From assembly GCA_964546835.1 (NCBI GenBank), contig CAZJKW010000088.1, forward strand, positions 1-8,940: a stretch of 8,940 nt of DNA. Reading direction: 5' to 3'. Below the pieces are notes generated by a model. It saw only the letters and a program-made list of their open reading frames with translations. It made no database searches and was not told where the DNA came from. The stretch is from JAHCHL01 sp964546835 (GTDB lineage Bacteria > Armatimonadota > Fimbriimonadia > Fimbriimonadales > ATM1). Below, piece after piece: positions 1-6,316 of this stretch. The translations under genes were made by a program, and so were the position numbers. Positions within the stretch are counted from its first letter, which is position 1; the number at the start of each line of letters is the position of its first letter.

Positions 1-179
1 TTTTAGATTTTCTAACTGATTATGGAATCGAAAAACAAACTCGAATTCTTTACGGAGGAAGTGTAACTGCTTCAAACTGCAAAGAACTTTTTTCGCAGCC
101 AAAAATAAATGGTGCGCTCATTGGCGGAGCAAGTCTAAAAACCGATGAGTTTGCCAAAATCATCAAAGCAGCTAACTAA
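1..179 (+). CDS. tpiA: Triosephosphate isomerase, C-terminal end (partial)
   Basis: Only the last 59 codons lie in the window; the reading frame starts at base 3 and ends at TAA 177-179. The translation carries two hallmarks of the triosephosphate isomerase barrel end: ILYGGSV (bases 45-65), the phosphate-gripping loop of strand 7, and GALIGGASLK, the strand 8 phosphate-binding loop, followed by a short terminal helix (FAKIIKAAN). The cytoplasmic enzyme interconverts dihydroxyacetone phosphate and glyceraldehyde 3-phosphate in glycolysis and gluconeogenesis. The stop is 2 nt before the thioesterase ATG, so the two are probably one operon with coupled translation. The catalytic His and Glu lie upstream of the window and cannot be checked. 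Confidence 0.95.
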   Translation, partial: LDFLTDYGIEKQTRILYGGSVTASNCKELFSQPKINGALIGGASLKTDEFAKIIKAAN

Positions 180-181
180 AC

Positions 182-715
182 ATGGAACAAAAATCAGCCC
201 AGTCCTCAGAAGTGCGAATGTCAGAATTGATGACACCGGACCATGCTAACTTTCTTGGTCAAGTTTTTGGCGGGTCAATTCTTGCACTCCTGGATAAGGT
301 CGCCTATGTAACCGCAAGCCGATACGCTGAAACCGTTTGCGTCACGGCAAGTTTTGACCGTGTGGATTTCCATTCACCAATCAACGTTGGCGAATTAGTT
401 CACTTTGTGGGCAAGGTCGTCTATGTTGGACGCACAAGTTTGCAAGTACTCATCGAAGTTTTTGCGGAAAATATTCACTCCGGGTCCCAAAGGCATACGA
501 ACACCTGTACGGCAACAATGGTTGCAATTAATGAATCAAAAACTCCTGTTGAAGTCCCGCGCTTATTGTGCGAATCAATAGAAGACAAAATTGCATTTCT
601 CGAAGGCAAAGCAAGAAGGCGACTGGCGCAAGAACACAAGCAAGAATTCGAAAATCTAAAATCCGAATTGCAAAAAATGTCAGAAGACCAACTAACTGCA
701 GAAATAAAAAGTTAA
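182..715 (+). CDS. Hotdog-fold acyl-CoA thioesterase (YciA/ACOT type)
   Basis: Single hotdog domain over about residues 8-130 of 177. The N-terminal block DHANFLGQVFGGSILALLDK is the signature of the YciA/BACH acyl-CoA hydrolase group. Asn23 and Asp38 sit where that family's catalytic Asn/Asp pair is found; this is by analogy, not alignment. The enzyme is expected to be cytoplasmic and oligomeric and to hydrolyse acyl-CoA to free acid and CoA; chain-length preference cannot be read. A charged, probably helical tail (about 131-177) follows the domain. No Shine-Dalgarno is visible before the ATG, and only 2 nt separate it from the tpiA stop, so translational coupling is likely. Its TAA shares bases with the stop of convergent serS, leaving no room for a terminator between them. 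Confidence 0.88.
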   Translation: MEQKSAQSSEVRMSELMTPDHANFLGQVFGGSILALLDKVAYVTASRYAETVCVTASFDRVDFHSPINVGELVHFVGKVVYVGRTSLQVLIEVFAENIHSGSQRHTNTCTATMVAINESKTPVEVPRLLCESIEDKIAFLEGKARRRLAQEHKQEFENLKSELQKMSEDQLTAEIKS

Positions 716-1986
716 GAGATTAAATCAGTTCCCATATAACTTCTTAATTTGTCGGGAACAACAACCGTGCCGTCCTCTTGTTGATAAGATTCAATGATTG
801 CGGCCATCAATCGCGGGAAGGCAGTCCCGGATGCATTTAGAGTGTGAACGAATTTTGGCTTTGCACCCTTTTCCGGACGGTATCGAATCCCTGCTCTTCT
901 TGCTTGAAAATCTTCAAAATTACTGGCGCTGCTAACTTCCAAATATTTGTCAACACCCGGTGCCCAAACTTCCAAGTCATAACATTTGGCGTTCGAAAAA
1001 CTCATCTCTCCGGCACACAATAAAGAAACACGATAATGCAAACCTAAGTTTTTCAAAATGTTTTCTGCATCCGCAGTCATTTTTTCCAATTCGTCGTAAC
1101 TGGTTTCGGGTGTACAGAATTTGACTAATTCAACTTTGTGAAACTCATGAACTCTCAAAAGTCCGCGCGTGTCTTTACCGGCGGCCCCGGCTTCTCGTCG
1201 AAAGCAGTGCGAAAATGCTGCGTAATAAATTGGCAACTGTTCAGCTTCCAAAATCTCATCTCGATGCAAATTGGTAACGGGCACTTCCGCTGTCGGCACC
1301 AAAAAGAAGTCATCCGGTTCGGTACGATACAAATCCTCTTCGAATTTTGGAAGCTGGCCCGTTCCGGTCAGTGAAGCCCGGTTGACCATTAATGGAGGAT
1401 AAACTTCAACATATCCGTGCTCTTTGGTATGCAAATCAAGCATAAAGGACTGCAAGGCGCGGAGCATTTTTGCCCCCAACCCTTTGTAAACAATAAATCC
1501 GCTTCCACTGATTTTTCCTCCCGCTTCCATATCAATTAGCCCTAATTTTTCGGCAATCTCCCAATGGGGCTTCGGTTCAAAATCAAATTTTCGCTTTTCG
1601 CCCCAACTTCTGATTTCCAAATTTTCATTTTCGGAAAATCCATCCGGTACAGATTCATGGGGCAAATTCGGAAATTCGGTTTCTAACATTTCTAATTTCG
1701 GCTCAATTTCCGAAACTTTGCTTTCAGCGATACTAACGCGCTCTTTTAACTCTTTTGCCTGTGCGGCGGCAGCCGCACCTTCCTCTTTTTTGCCTTGCGC
1801 CATCAATGCGCCAATGGACTTACTAATCTGATTCGACTCCGCCAACAAAGAATCTGCTTCGGTTTTAAGTGTGCGATACTCTGAATCTAATTGCAGAAAT
1901 TCATCAATCGGTGGGTTGATTCCTTTACGCTTTGCACCCGCACGAACGCGCTCAGGATCGGTTCTCAAAAGGTGACGGTCTAACAC
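712..1986 (-). CDS. serS: Seryl-tRNA synthetase
   Basis: Complete class II synthetase of 424 residues, normal for the bacterial enzyme. It charges tRNA-Ser with serine in the cytoplasm. Residues about 1-108 form the long antiparallel coiled-coil arm that grips the tRNA-Ser variable arm. The catalytic core follows: motif 1 near 170-198, the serine-site TAE at 232-234, motif 2 starting FRRE at 262 and running to HEF at 282, and motif 3 near 383-401 with its arginine at 392. Motif 3 reads ASGTAFPR, closer to the Thermus-like version than to the enterobacterial GSGLAVGR. The start is GTG at 1984-1986 (MLDRHLLR fits the family N-terminus). An in-frame TAA two codons upstream excludes a longer form. 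The nearest purine-rich site, AGAGGG at 2001-2006, is 14 nt away, which is long. The gene follows the kinase by 19 nt and is probably co-transcribed with it. Confidence 0.97.
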   Translation of the reverse strand: MLDRHLLRTDPERVRAGAKRKGINPPIDEFLQLDSEYRTLKTEADSLLAESNQISKSIGALMAQGKKEEGAAAAAQAKELKERVSIAESKVSEIEPKLEMLETEFPNLPHESVPDGFSENENLEIRSWGEKRKFDFEPKPHWEIAEKLGLIDMEAGGKISGSGFIVYKGLGAKMLRALQSFMLDLHTKEHGYVEVYPPLMVNRASLTGTGQLPKFEEDLYRTEPDDFFLVPTAEVPVTNLHRDEILEAEQLPIYYAAFSHCFRREAGAAGKDTRGLLRVHEFHKVELVKFCTPETSYDELEKMTADAENILKNLGLHYRVSLLCAGEMSFSNAKCYDLEVWAPGVDKYLEVSSASNFEDFQARRAGIRYRPEKGAKPKFVHTLNASGTAFPRLMAAIIESYQQEDGTVVVPDKLRSYMGTDLIS

Positions 1987-2005
1987 GGTTTATTAAATTA
2001 CCCTC

Positions 2006-3736
2006 TTAAGAATTCAGCTCTTCCGCTTTCTTAACGTCAAGTTCAACAGGAATTCGTACCCAGAAAGTCGACCCAACTCCCAGTTCCGATTCGGCCCAAA
2101 CTTTACCCAGGTGCAATTGTTCAACAAGGTGCTTCACCAAGAAAAGCCCCAATCCCGTACCGTAAATCTTTCGATTATCCTCGGTATGTACGCGATGAAA
2201 TCTATCAAAAACTTTTCCAACATGGTCTTTCGGAATCCCCATCCCTTGGTCTTCAATCCCCATTAAAACATGGTCGCCATCCATTTTCATGTGGAAAGTT
2301 ATCTTTCCGCCCTCAGGCGAATATTTGATCGCGTTATTAATTAAGTTGGTGAAAATTTGGTCCAGTTTATCCTGGTCACCGGTAATTTCCGGGATTCCGT
2401 CTTCGACATCCAAAACAAGTTCATGCTTATGGGTTGCCTGACGTTGAATCATCAGAACTTTCTTGGCAAGTTGTTGCAAATCAACTCTTGAGTAGTTCGG
2501 TTTCAAACTTTCGCCTGCTTCGATTCTTGATATATTAAGCAAGTCGTTTATCAAACGTACCAAACGGTCGCACTCATGATCAATAATTGTATAAAATTCT
2601 TGTCTTTCTTCTTCAGGGAAACTGTCATCCATCAAAAGCGTACTGATGAATCCCTTTATTGCAGTCAATGGTGTTCGCAGTTCATGAGAAACCGTTGCAA
2701 CAAATGCGCTCTTCATTCTCTCAATCGTCTTTAACTCACTAACGTCATTGAAAATCGTAACCGCTCCAATCAATCTGCCGTCTTCATTCTTAACTTGCGC
2801 CGCCTGCACTTGAAAAGTTCTTTCTAGTCTTCCATCCCCGCCGATACCAACTTCGACTTGTGGATTTTCAGAACCCTCAAAAGTATTTGTAATTAAATCT
2901 ACAATCGGTTTTTCACGAATAACGTCGGTATAAAGTTTTCCGACTATATCCTGCTCAACACCGAAAATACCTCTTGCGCTGGCGTTGATTTGCGTAATTT
3001 TTCCTTCAACACTCGTAAAAATTAAACCTGCATACAAACTTTCAAGCGTTTGAAGGAGTTCCTCTTTTTCTTCAACAATTTCTTGATAAAGTCGAAGATT
3101 CGCGATAATCGAAGCAGCGCTCTTTGCCATCCGCTCCAAAAGCCGAACATCTTCATCATTAAAATCTTCGCCGTGACGTTTATTAAATGCGTGCAAGACT
3201 CCAATCGAAGTCCGCTCAATAACCCGGTTTTCCTCATCCCGTTTTTCAATAATCAAAGGAACCGTAACGCCGTTGCTCACATGCAGCAAACCAAAGGGGT
3301 CACCTTCACTTCGTTGGTCATGAATTGCATCATGAAAAATTGCCGGGTGACCTTCGCGAAATACTTGACCGGAAATCCCATGAGTCGCTCTCACTCGCAC
3401 GTTTCTTAACAAATCTTCATCAATTCCATAGGTCGGAGGAATCGCAATCAATTCTCCCGATTCACGGTCAAAGAACATCATCAGAACCTTTTCGGCTTGA
3501 AGAATCATCGAAATCCGCTGGACCAATCGCCGTAAAGTTGTATCTAATTCATGGATCGGAGTAACTTCTTCAGCCGAATCCGATGGTCGAGTCCCAATGC
3601 CAATTCCAGTCTTTTGTTGTTTAAGTTCGGCGTTCTCTGCCTCAAGAGCGTTAAGTCGAAGGCGTAACGCCTCCAACTCCTGTTGCGAATCCATCTCATC
3701 CATACGGTTTGGCATGTCTCCAATGACTGACGCCAT
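2006..3736 (-). CDS. Soluble GAF-PAS sensor histidine kinase
   Basis: The protein has 576 residues and no membrane segment. Order: N-terminal coiled coil (about 15-42), GAF domain (about 61-215), short helical linker (216-232), PAS domain (about 233-335), HisKA dimerisation domain with phospho-acceptor His351 in SHELRTPLTAIKGF, and HATPase_c domain (about 452-565). The N box is NLINNAIKYSPEGG (from 464), the G1 box is DQGMGIP (496-502), the F box is FDRFHRV, and the G2 box is GTGLGLFLVKHL (526-537). All catalytic boxes look intact, so it should autophosphorylate in response to a cytoplasmic ligand; the ligand is unknown. No response regulator is in the window, so its partner is elsewhere. Four Met codons occur in the first 15 residues. 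ATG 3736 has no Shine-Dalgarno, while Met8 (3713-3715) is preceded closely by GGAG, so the true start is uncertain. Linkage to serS is probably positional rather than functional. Confidence 0.93.
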   Translation of the reverse strand: MASVIGDMPNRMDEMDSQQELEALRLRLNALEAENAELKQQKTGIGIGTRPSDSAEEVTPIHELDTTLRRLVQRISMILQAEKVLMMFFDRESGELIAIPPTYGIDEDLLRNVRVRATHGISGQVFREGHPAIFHDAIHDQRSEGDPFGLLHVSNGVTVPLIIEKRDEENRVIERTSIGVLHAFNKRHGEDFNDEDVRLLERMAKSAASIIANLRLYQEIVEEKEELLQTLESLYAGLIFTSVEGKITQINASARGIFGVEQDIVGKLYTDVIREKPIVDLITNTFEGSENPQVEVGIGGDGRLERTFQVQAAQVKNEDGRLIGAVTIFNDVSELKTIERMKSAFVATVSHELRTPLTAIKGFISTLLMDDSFPEEERQEFYTIIDHECDRLVRLINDLLNISRIEAGESLKPNYSRVDLQQLAKKVLMIQRQATHKHELVLDVEDGIPEITGDQDKLDQIFTNLINNAIKYSPEGGKITFHMKMDGDHVLMGIEDQGMGIPKDHVGKVFDRFHRVHTEDNRKIYGTGLGLFLVKHLVEQLHLGKVWAESELGVGSTFWVRIPVELDVKKAEELNS

Positions 3737-3739
3737 CCA

Positions 3740-3749
3740 ACGGCGCCGT
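3740..3749. promoter_or_regulatory. 10-bp palindrome at the predicted kinase transcription start
   Basis: ACGGCGCCGT is a perfect self-complementary 10-mer between the predicted -10 of the kinase gene and its ATG, about where transcription should start. It could be an operator half of the divergent region or a small hairpin in the leader. A short palindrome like this can also arise by chance. Confidence 0.25.
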
Positions 3750-3754
3750 GTTCG

Positions 3755-3760
3755 ATTCTA
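3755..3760 (-). promoter_or_regulatory. Candidate -10 element of the kinase-serS operon
   Basis: On the minus strand these bases read TAGAAT, a 5/6 match to the bacterial -10 consensus, ending 18 nt before ATG 3736. No convincing -35 box is found 16-18 nt upstream. The palindrome at 3762-3780 occupies that interval, so the promoter may depend on or be controlled by a bound protein. Prediction from sequence only. Confidence 0.4.
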
Positions 3761-3761
3761 C

Positions 3762-3780
3762 CTTTGGCAAGGTGCCAAAG
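3762..3780. promoter_or_regulatory. Perfect inverted repeat in the divergent kinase / LON-protein region
   Basis: The arms CTTTGGCA and TGCCAAAG are perfect 8-bp inverted repeats around a 3-nt centre (AGG). The 19-bp dyad lies midway between two divergent genes, just upstream of a -10-like TAGAAT for the minus-strand gene and 11 nt upstream of TATACT (3792-3797) for the plus-strand gene. Its size and central position suit a homodimeric regulator acting on both promoters. No regulator gene is in the window. Confidence 0.45.
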
Positions 3781-3791
3781 CCCCTGAGTGA

Positions 3792-3797
3792 TATACT
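3792..3797 (+). promoter_or_regulatory. Candidate -10 element of the LON-domain gene
   Basis: TATACT matches the -10 consensus at 5 of 6 positions and lies 14 nt upstream of ATG 3812, predicting a leader of less than 10 nt. No canonical -35 is at 17 nt. TTGGCA (3764-3769), within the dyad, resembles one but is 22 nt away. A short or absent leader agrees with the missing Shine-Dalgarno. Confidence 0.4.
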
Positions 3798-3811
3798 CGC
3801 ATCTACCGTCC

Positions 3812-4480
3812 ATGAGTGTCCCATTAGAAGAAATGCCGTTGTTCCCGCTCAATGCGGTCCTCTTGCCCTACCAAGCCCTGCCCCTGAACGTTTTTGAAGA
3901 ACGTTATCGCAAAATGATCCAACACTGTCTCAAAGAAGACAAACCCTTCGGCATCGTCCTCATCCGGGAAGGAGAGGAAGTCAACGATCCATCGGCTGTG
4001 CCATACATGGTTGGAACCAGCGCACGAATCGTAAACTGTACGAATTCTCCCGAAGGCGACCTCCATGTACTCACGGCAGGCGAGCGGCGATTCAGAGTAA
4101 GAAAACTTGACTATTCAAAAGAGTATCTGGTTGGTCTGGTAGAACCTATCGTCGAACTGGAATGGAACGAATCACCCGATAATCAATCCCTGGTCGCCAG
4201 GGCAAAAGATGCTTTCAGAATGCACTTGACCTCTCTGTTCGGTGCCCAAGATGTCAGCATTAAAGTCCAATTCACCGAAGACCCGATGGCAATGTCCTTC
4301 GCGATGGCGGGTTGTATCCATTTGACCCTCTTGCAAAAACAACACTTGCTCGAACTAACCGATACCGCCGAAAGGTTCCGAGAAATCATCCCGTACATGG
4401 AGCAGCAGGCCTTTGACCTTTTTGCACAAGCCCCGCCAACGGCTCTCGAAAGATACGAAGATTACATTTCGCGTAACTGA
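3812..4480 (+). CDS. LON substrate-binding-domain protein (no protease domain)
   Basis: The protein has 222 residues from ATG 3812. The start block MPLFPLNAVLLPYQALPLNV, followed by FEERYRKMI, is the signature of the N-terminal LON (PUA-like) domain. The later GTSARI and TAGERRFRV segments are typical of its second half. There is no AAA+ or Ser/Lys protease domain, so this is a stand-alone LON-domain protein, likely cytoplasmic and binding unfolded or specific proteins; its exact role in bacteria is unclear. A longer frame opens at GTG 3788, but homology begins at or after MSVPLEEMPLFPL, and TATACT at 3792-3797 would lie inside a longer gene, so ATG 3812 is preferred. No Shine-Dalgarno is visible. 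It is divergent from the kinase and shares a palindromic control region with it. Confidence 0.88.
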   Translation: MSVPLEEMPLFPLNAVLLPYQALPLNVFEERYRKMIQHCLKEDKPFGIVLIREGEEVNDPSAVPYMVGTSARIVNCTNSPEGDLHVLTAGERRFRVRKLDYSKEYLVGLVEPIVELEWNESPDNQSLVARAKDAFRMHLTSLFGAQDVSIKVQFTEDPMAMSFAMAGCIHLTLLQKQHLLELTDTAERFREIIPYMEQQAFDLFAQAPPTALERYEDYISRN

Positions 4481-4498
4481 AACCGAGTTTTTTGGGTC

Positions 4499-4504
4499 TA
4501 ACAT
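4499..4504 (+). promoter_or_regulatory. Candidate -10 element giving a leaderless mRNA
   Basis: TAACAT fits the TANNNT form and ends 6 nt before ATG 4511, so transcription would start at or next to the start codon. The CTACCC between them has no Shine-Dalgarno character. Known leaderless promoters have this geometry; no experimental support is available here. Confidence 0.35.
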
Positions 4505-4510
4505 CTACCC

Positions 4511-5812
4511 ATGATTTCGACCTTTGCGCTCCTGGCTCTTGCACCGCTTTCATTAAACAATTTCATTTCAAGGCCTGATGCAACGTTTGAAATGCAGGAA
4601 GCAAAGTCCTTTATTGAAGAAAAAGGAACGCGCTTTCTGATTCCCTTTACATCGCAAACATGGCAAGGCAAACCGTGGAAACACACAATTGAATTATGTG
4701 TACCTAACACAAATCAGTATCCTGACAAAATAATTCTGGTCATCACTGGCGATAAAGGGTCCACCAATCAAGATACAGAACAAGCGTGGAAACTTGCAGA
4801 GTTATCAAAAATAAGTGTAGCAACACTTTACGACATTCCCAATCAACCTCTGTTTACAAACGAATTAAGAGAAGATGAATTAATCGCACACACTTTTATC
4901 CAATATCTCGAAACAAAAGATGACAACTGGCCGCTACTTTTTCCAATGACAAAAGCCGCCGTCAAAGCCATGGACGCACTCGAGATTCACACTGCAAAAA
5001 TCGGCGAAAAAGCCGCAGAATTTGTAATCACCGGAGCAAGTAAAAGAGGCTGGACTACTTGGCTCGTCGGCGCATTGGCGCAAAAAAGAGTAATCGGAAT
5101 CGCTCCGATGGTTTTTGATTTTCTAAATTTTCCGGCACAATTGGAACATCAAAGAAAAATCTGGGGAAAGTTTAGCCCCATGTTTCAACCATATGTGGAA
5201 CAAGGACTTCCGCAAATAGTCGGTTCGGAAATTGGACAAGACCTGATAAAAAGAGTTGACCCACATGCTTATACAGAAACTCTAAAAACTCCGAAATTAA
5301 TTATCTGCGGAGCAAATGATCCCTATTGGGCAATTGATTCTGCAACGCTTTATTACGATGATTTGCAAGAACCAAAAGCAATCCTTTACGTCCCCAATTC
5401 TGGACACGATCTGGAAGACAAAAAGCGAGTTCTCAATACACTCGCCGTATTCGCCCGTATGTGTGCACAAAAAACGAAATTACCAAAAGTAAAAGGCGAA
5501 GTCTCAAAATCAATAACTCCAACTCCCCTCGGTATGGAACCCGACCCAACCACCCCGGTCGTTGCGGACCTAAATCTATCAACCGCCGGTGCCGAGACCA
5601 TTCGGTTCTGGTTTGCAACCGCCTCAACAAGAAACTTCTCCGAATCTCGCTGGCAGGTTTTTGCGGAAAAAGCGGAACCTGCTGTCTATTCAGCCGCTCT
5701 GCCCGGCACCAATCGCCCCGGTTTCAGGGCAGCATTCGGTGAAGCCGAGTTCGTCCACGATGGAATCCGCTACTACTTGTCCTCATTGCCAACGATTTTT
5801 GGAGGCCGCTGA
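4511..5812 (+). CDS. Secreted PhoPQ-activated pathogenicity-related (PqaA-type) alpha/beta hydrolase
   Basis: The protein has 433 residues. Its hydrophobic N-terminus (ISTFALLALAPLSL, 2-15) looks like a signal peptide or anchor. The body matches the PhoPQ-related family, an alpha/beta-hydrolase group: FVITGASKRGWTTWL (171-185) with presumed nucleophile Ser177, IAPMVFDFLNF (197-207), LEHQRKIWG, then GANDPYW with Asp270 and PNSGHD with His299. Ser177, Asp270 and His299 form a plausible triad. The C-terminal part (about 345-430) looks like a beta-rich appended domain, as in other members. The name comes from the Salmonella gene pqaA and does not imply pathogenicity here; the substrate is unknown. 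It starts 30 nt after the LON gene but has its own -10-like TAACAT and no Shine-Dalgarno, so separate, possibly leaderless transcription is likely. Confidence 0.88.
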   Translation: MISTFALLALAPLSLNNFISRPDATFEMQEAKSFIEEKGTRFLIPFTSQTWQGKPWKHTIELCVPNTNQYPDKIILVITGDKGSTNQDTEQAWKLAELSKISVATLYDIPNQPLFTNELREDELIAHTFIQYLETKDDNWPLLFPMTKAAVKAMDALEIHTAKIGEKAAEFVITGASKRGWTTWLVGALAQKRVIGIAPMVFDFLNFPAQLEHQRKIWGKFSPMFQPYVEQGLPQIVGSEIGQDLIKRVDPHAYTETLKTPKLIICGANDPYWAIDSATLYYDDLQEPKAILYVPNSGHDLEDKKRVLNTLAVFARMCAQKTKLPKVKGEVSKSITPTPLGMEPDPTTPVVADLNLSTAGAETIRFWFATASTRNFSESRWQVFAEKAEPAVYSAALPGTNRPGFRAAFGEAEFVHDGIRYYLSSLPTIFGGR

Positions 5813-5831
5813 AAAATCTGTAAAATCCCCC

Positions 5832-5859
5832 TAAAGATTACAAAGCCGCCGTCCGATAA
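5832..5859 (+). promoter_or_regulatory. Sigma-28 (FliA/SigD)-type flagellar promoter
   Basis: TAAA (5832-5835) and TCCGATAA (5852-5859) are separated by 16 nt. The flagellar sigma-28 consensus is TAAA, 15-16 nt, then GCCGATAA, so the -10 box matches at 7 of 8 positions and the -35 core exactly. Transcription should start near 5866, just before the riboswitch and about 120 nt before flgM. In enterobacteria flgM is itself transcribed from a sigma-28 promoter, which supports the call. The consensus is established knowledge; promoter activity is inferred. Confidence 0.72.
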
Positions 5860-5867
5860 CCAAAACA

Positions 5868-5880
5868 GAGGCATCGCCTC
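5868..5880 (+). other. Small 5' leader hairpin before the riboswitch
   Basis: GAGGC (5868-5872) and GCCTC (5876-5880) are perfect complements around the loop ATC. The hairpin would form at the very 5' end of the predicted transcript, a few nt from the start, and may protect the RNA end or help the aptamer fold. It has no T run and is not a terminator. Confidence 0.35.
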
Positions 5881-5884
5881 CTAA

Positions 5885-5957
5885 CAGAAAAGGGCAATCT
5901 CCCGTGAGGAGAGCGCAAAGCCACGAGCCGTGAGGAAAGTCGGGTTGCCTGTCAGGA
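5885..5957 (+). ncRNA. Cyclic-di-GMP-I (GEMM-I) riboswitch, compact form
   Basis: The conserved GEMM-I elements occur in order. GGGCAA (5892-5897) forms the closing helix with UUGCC (5945-5949). A 5-bp stem UCUCC/GGAGA (5898-5902 with 5908-5912) is capped by a loop containing the GNRA sequence GUGA. The invariant core GCGCAAAGCCACG covers 5913-5925. A very short second arm with another GUGA (5930-5933) follows, then AGUCGGGUUGCC (5938-5949), the usual 3' boundary. The ligand, c-di-GMP, is the second messenger governing motility versus attachment. The aptamer lies between a sigma-28 promoter and flgM, a fitting target. No hairpin plus T run separates it from the gene, so control is probably at translation. 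The second arm is shorter than in well-studied members. The assignment is by consensus recognition; no covariance search was run. Confidence 0.85.
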
Positions 5958-5974
5958 ATCGAGTCAAACAAGAC

Positions 5975-5981
5975 AAGAGGA
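5975..5981 (+). promoter_or_regulatory. Shine-Dalgarno of flgM
   Basis: AAGAGGA, 7 nt before ATG 5989, fixes the flgM start. The GACAG just before the ATG (5984-5988) can pair with CUGUC (5949-5953) at the 3' edge of the riboswitch, placing this site in the enclosed loop. That pairing could be the expression platform, but it is only 5 bp. Confidence 0.65.
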
Positions 5982-5988
5982 AAGACAG

Positions 5989-6261
5989 ATGAAAGTATCA
6001 ATCGAACAAGTTCGCGAAGTCCTGCGCAGCCGCAACATTTCGCCACTCGAAGCCACAAAACTCCTGAACAAGGACCTCTCCTTATCGCATGATTCCGTCC
6101 TGATCCGAGAAATTCGGGACCAAATCATGGCAATGCCCGAAGTTCGTGAAGAAATTATTCAAGAACTCAAAGCAAGAATCGAAGCCGGCGAATATCAAGT
6201 CTCCAGCGACTCCATCGTGGATTCCATGATTCGCAGAGAAATCGCCGACAAAATCCGATAA
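5989..6261 (+). CDS. flgM: Anti-sigma-28 factor FlgM
   Basis: The protein has 90 residues, typical for FlgM. The C-terminal half carries the family core: EVREEIIQELKARIEAGEYQ, then VSSDSIVDSMIRREIADKIR. This is the helical sigma-binding region with the usual 'ARIEAGEYQV...IAD' pattern. FlgM binds and silences the flagellar sigma factor FliA (sigma-28) in the cytoplasm until the hook-basal body is complete; it is then exported through the flagellar apparatus. The N-terminal half (about 1-45) is poorly conserved in the family and probably disordered. No signal peptide is seen, as expected. The gene has a good Shine-Dalgarno and is preceded by a sigma-28 promoter and a c-di-GMP riboswitch. No other flagellar gene is in the window; the next gene downstream is a TonB-plug fusion on the same strand, 57 nt away. 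Confidence 0.87.
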   Translation: MKVSIEQVREVLRSRNISPLEATKLLNKDLSLSHDSVLIREIRDQIMAMPEVREEIIQELKARIEAGEYQVSSDSIVDSMIRREIADKIR

Positions 6262-6287
6262 GCGTAAAGGAACCCCCGCTTTAGTCG

Positions 6288-6316
6288 TCGAACTCCTCAG
6301 AACAAGAGGAGTTCGA
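6288..6316 (+). promoter_or_regulatory. Hairpin sequestering the Shine-Dalgarno of the TonB-plug fusion gene
   Basis: TCGAACTCCTC (6288-6298) and GAGGAGTTCGA (6306-6316) are perfect 11-bp complements around a 7-nt loop; a G-U pair (6287/6317) can extend the stem. The 3' arm contains the whole GAGGAG ribosome-binding site and ends 2 nt before ATG 6319, so in this fold the ribosome cannot bind. No T run follows, so it is not an intrinsic terminator. The structure resembles RNA thermometers and other translational on/off elements. The trigger is unknown. Confidence 0.7.

Noticed and set aside
1138..1374. Plus-strand ORF inside serS
   Set aside because: Antisense to a conserved catalytic region, no recognisable protein, no ribosome site.
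3050..3564. Plus-strand ORFs inside the kinase gene
   Set aside because: Low-complexity translations antisense to the GAF and PAS domains; shadows of the real gene.
3788..3811. Longer N-terminus for the LON protein from GTG 3788
   Set aside because: The extra residues do not resemble the family and would cover the -10-like TATACT; ATG 3812 gives the usual LON-domain start.
5433..5834. Overlapping ORFs on both strands at the 3' end of the hydrolase gene
   Set aside because: The main frame retains family similarity to its stop; the others have no motifs and arise from codon bias.
5831..6058. Minus-strand ORF across the riboswitch and flgM start
   Set aside because: It is antisense to a well-conserved structured RNA and a recognised gene; the translation has no family features.
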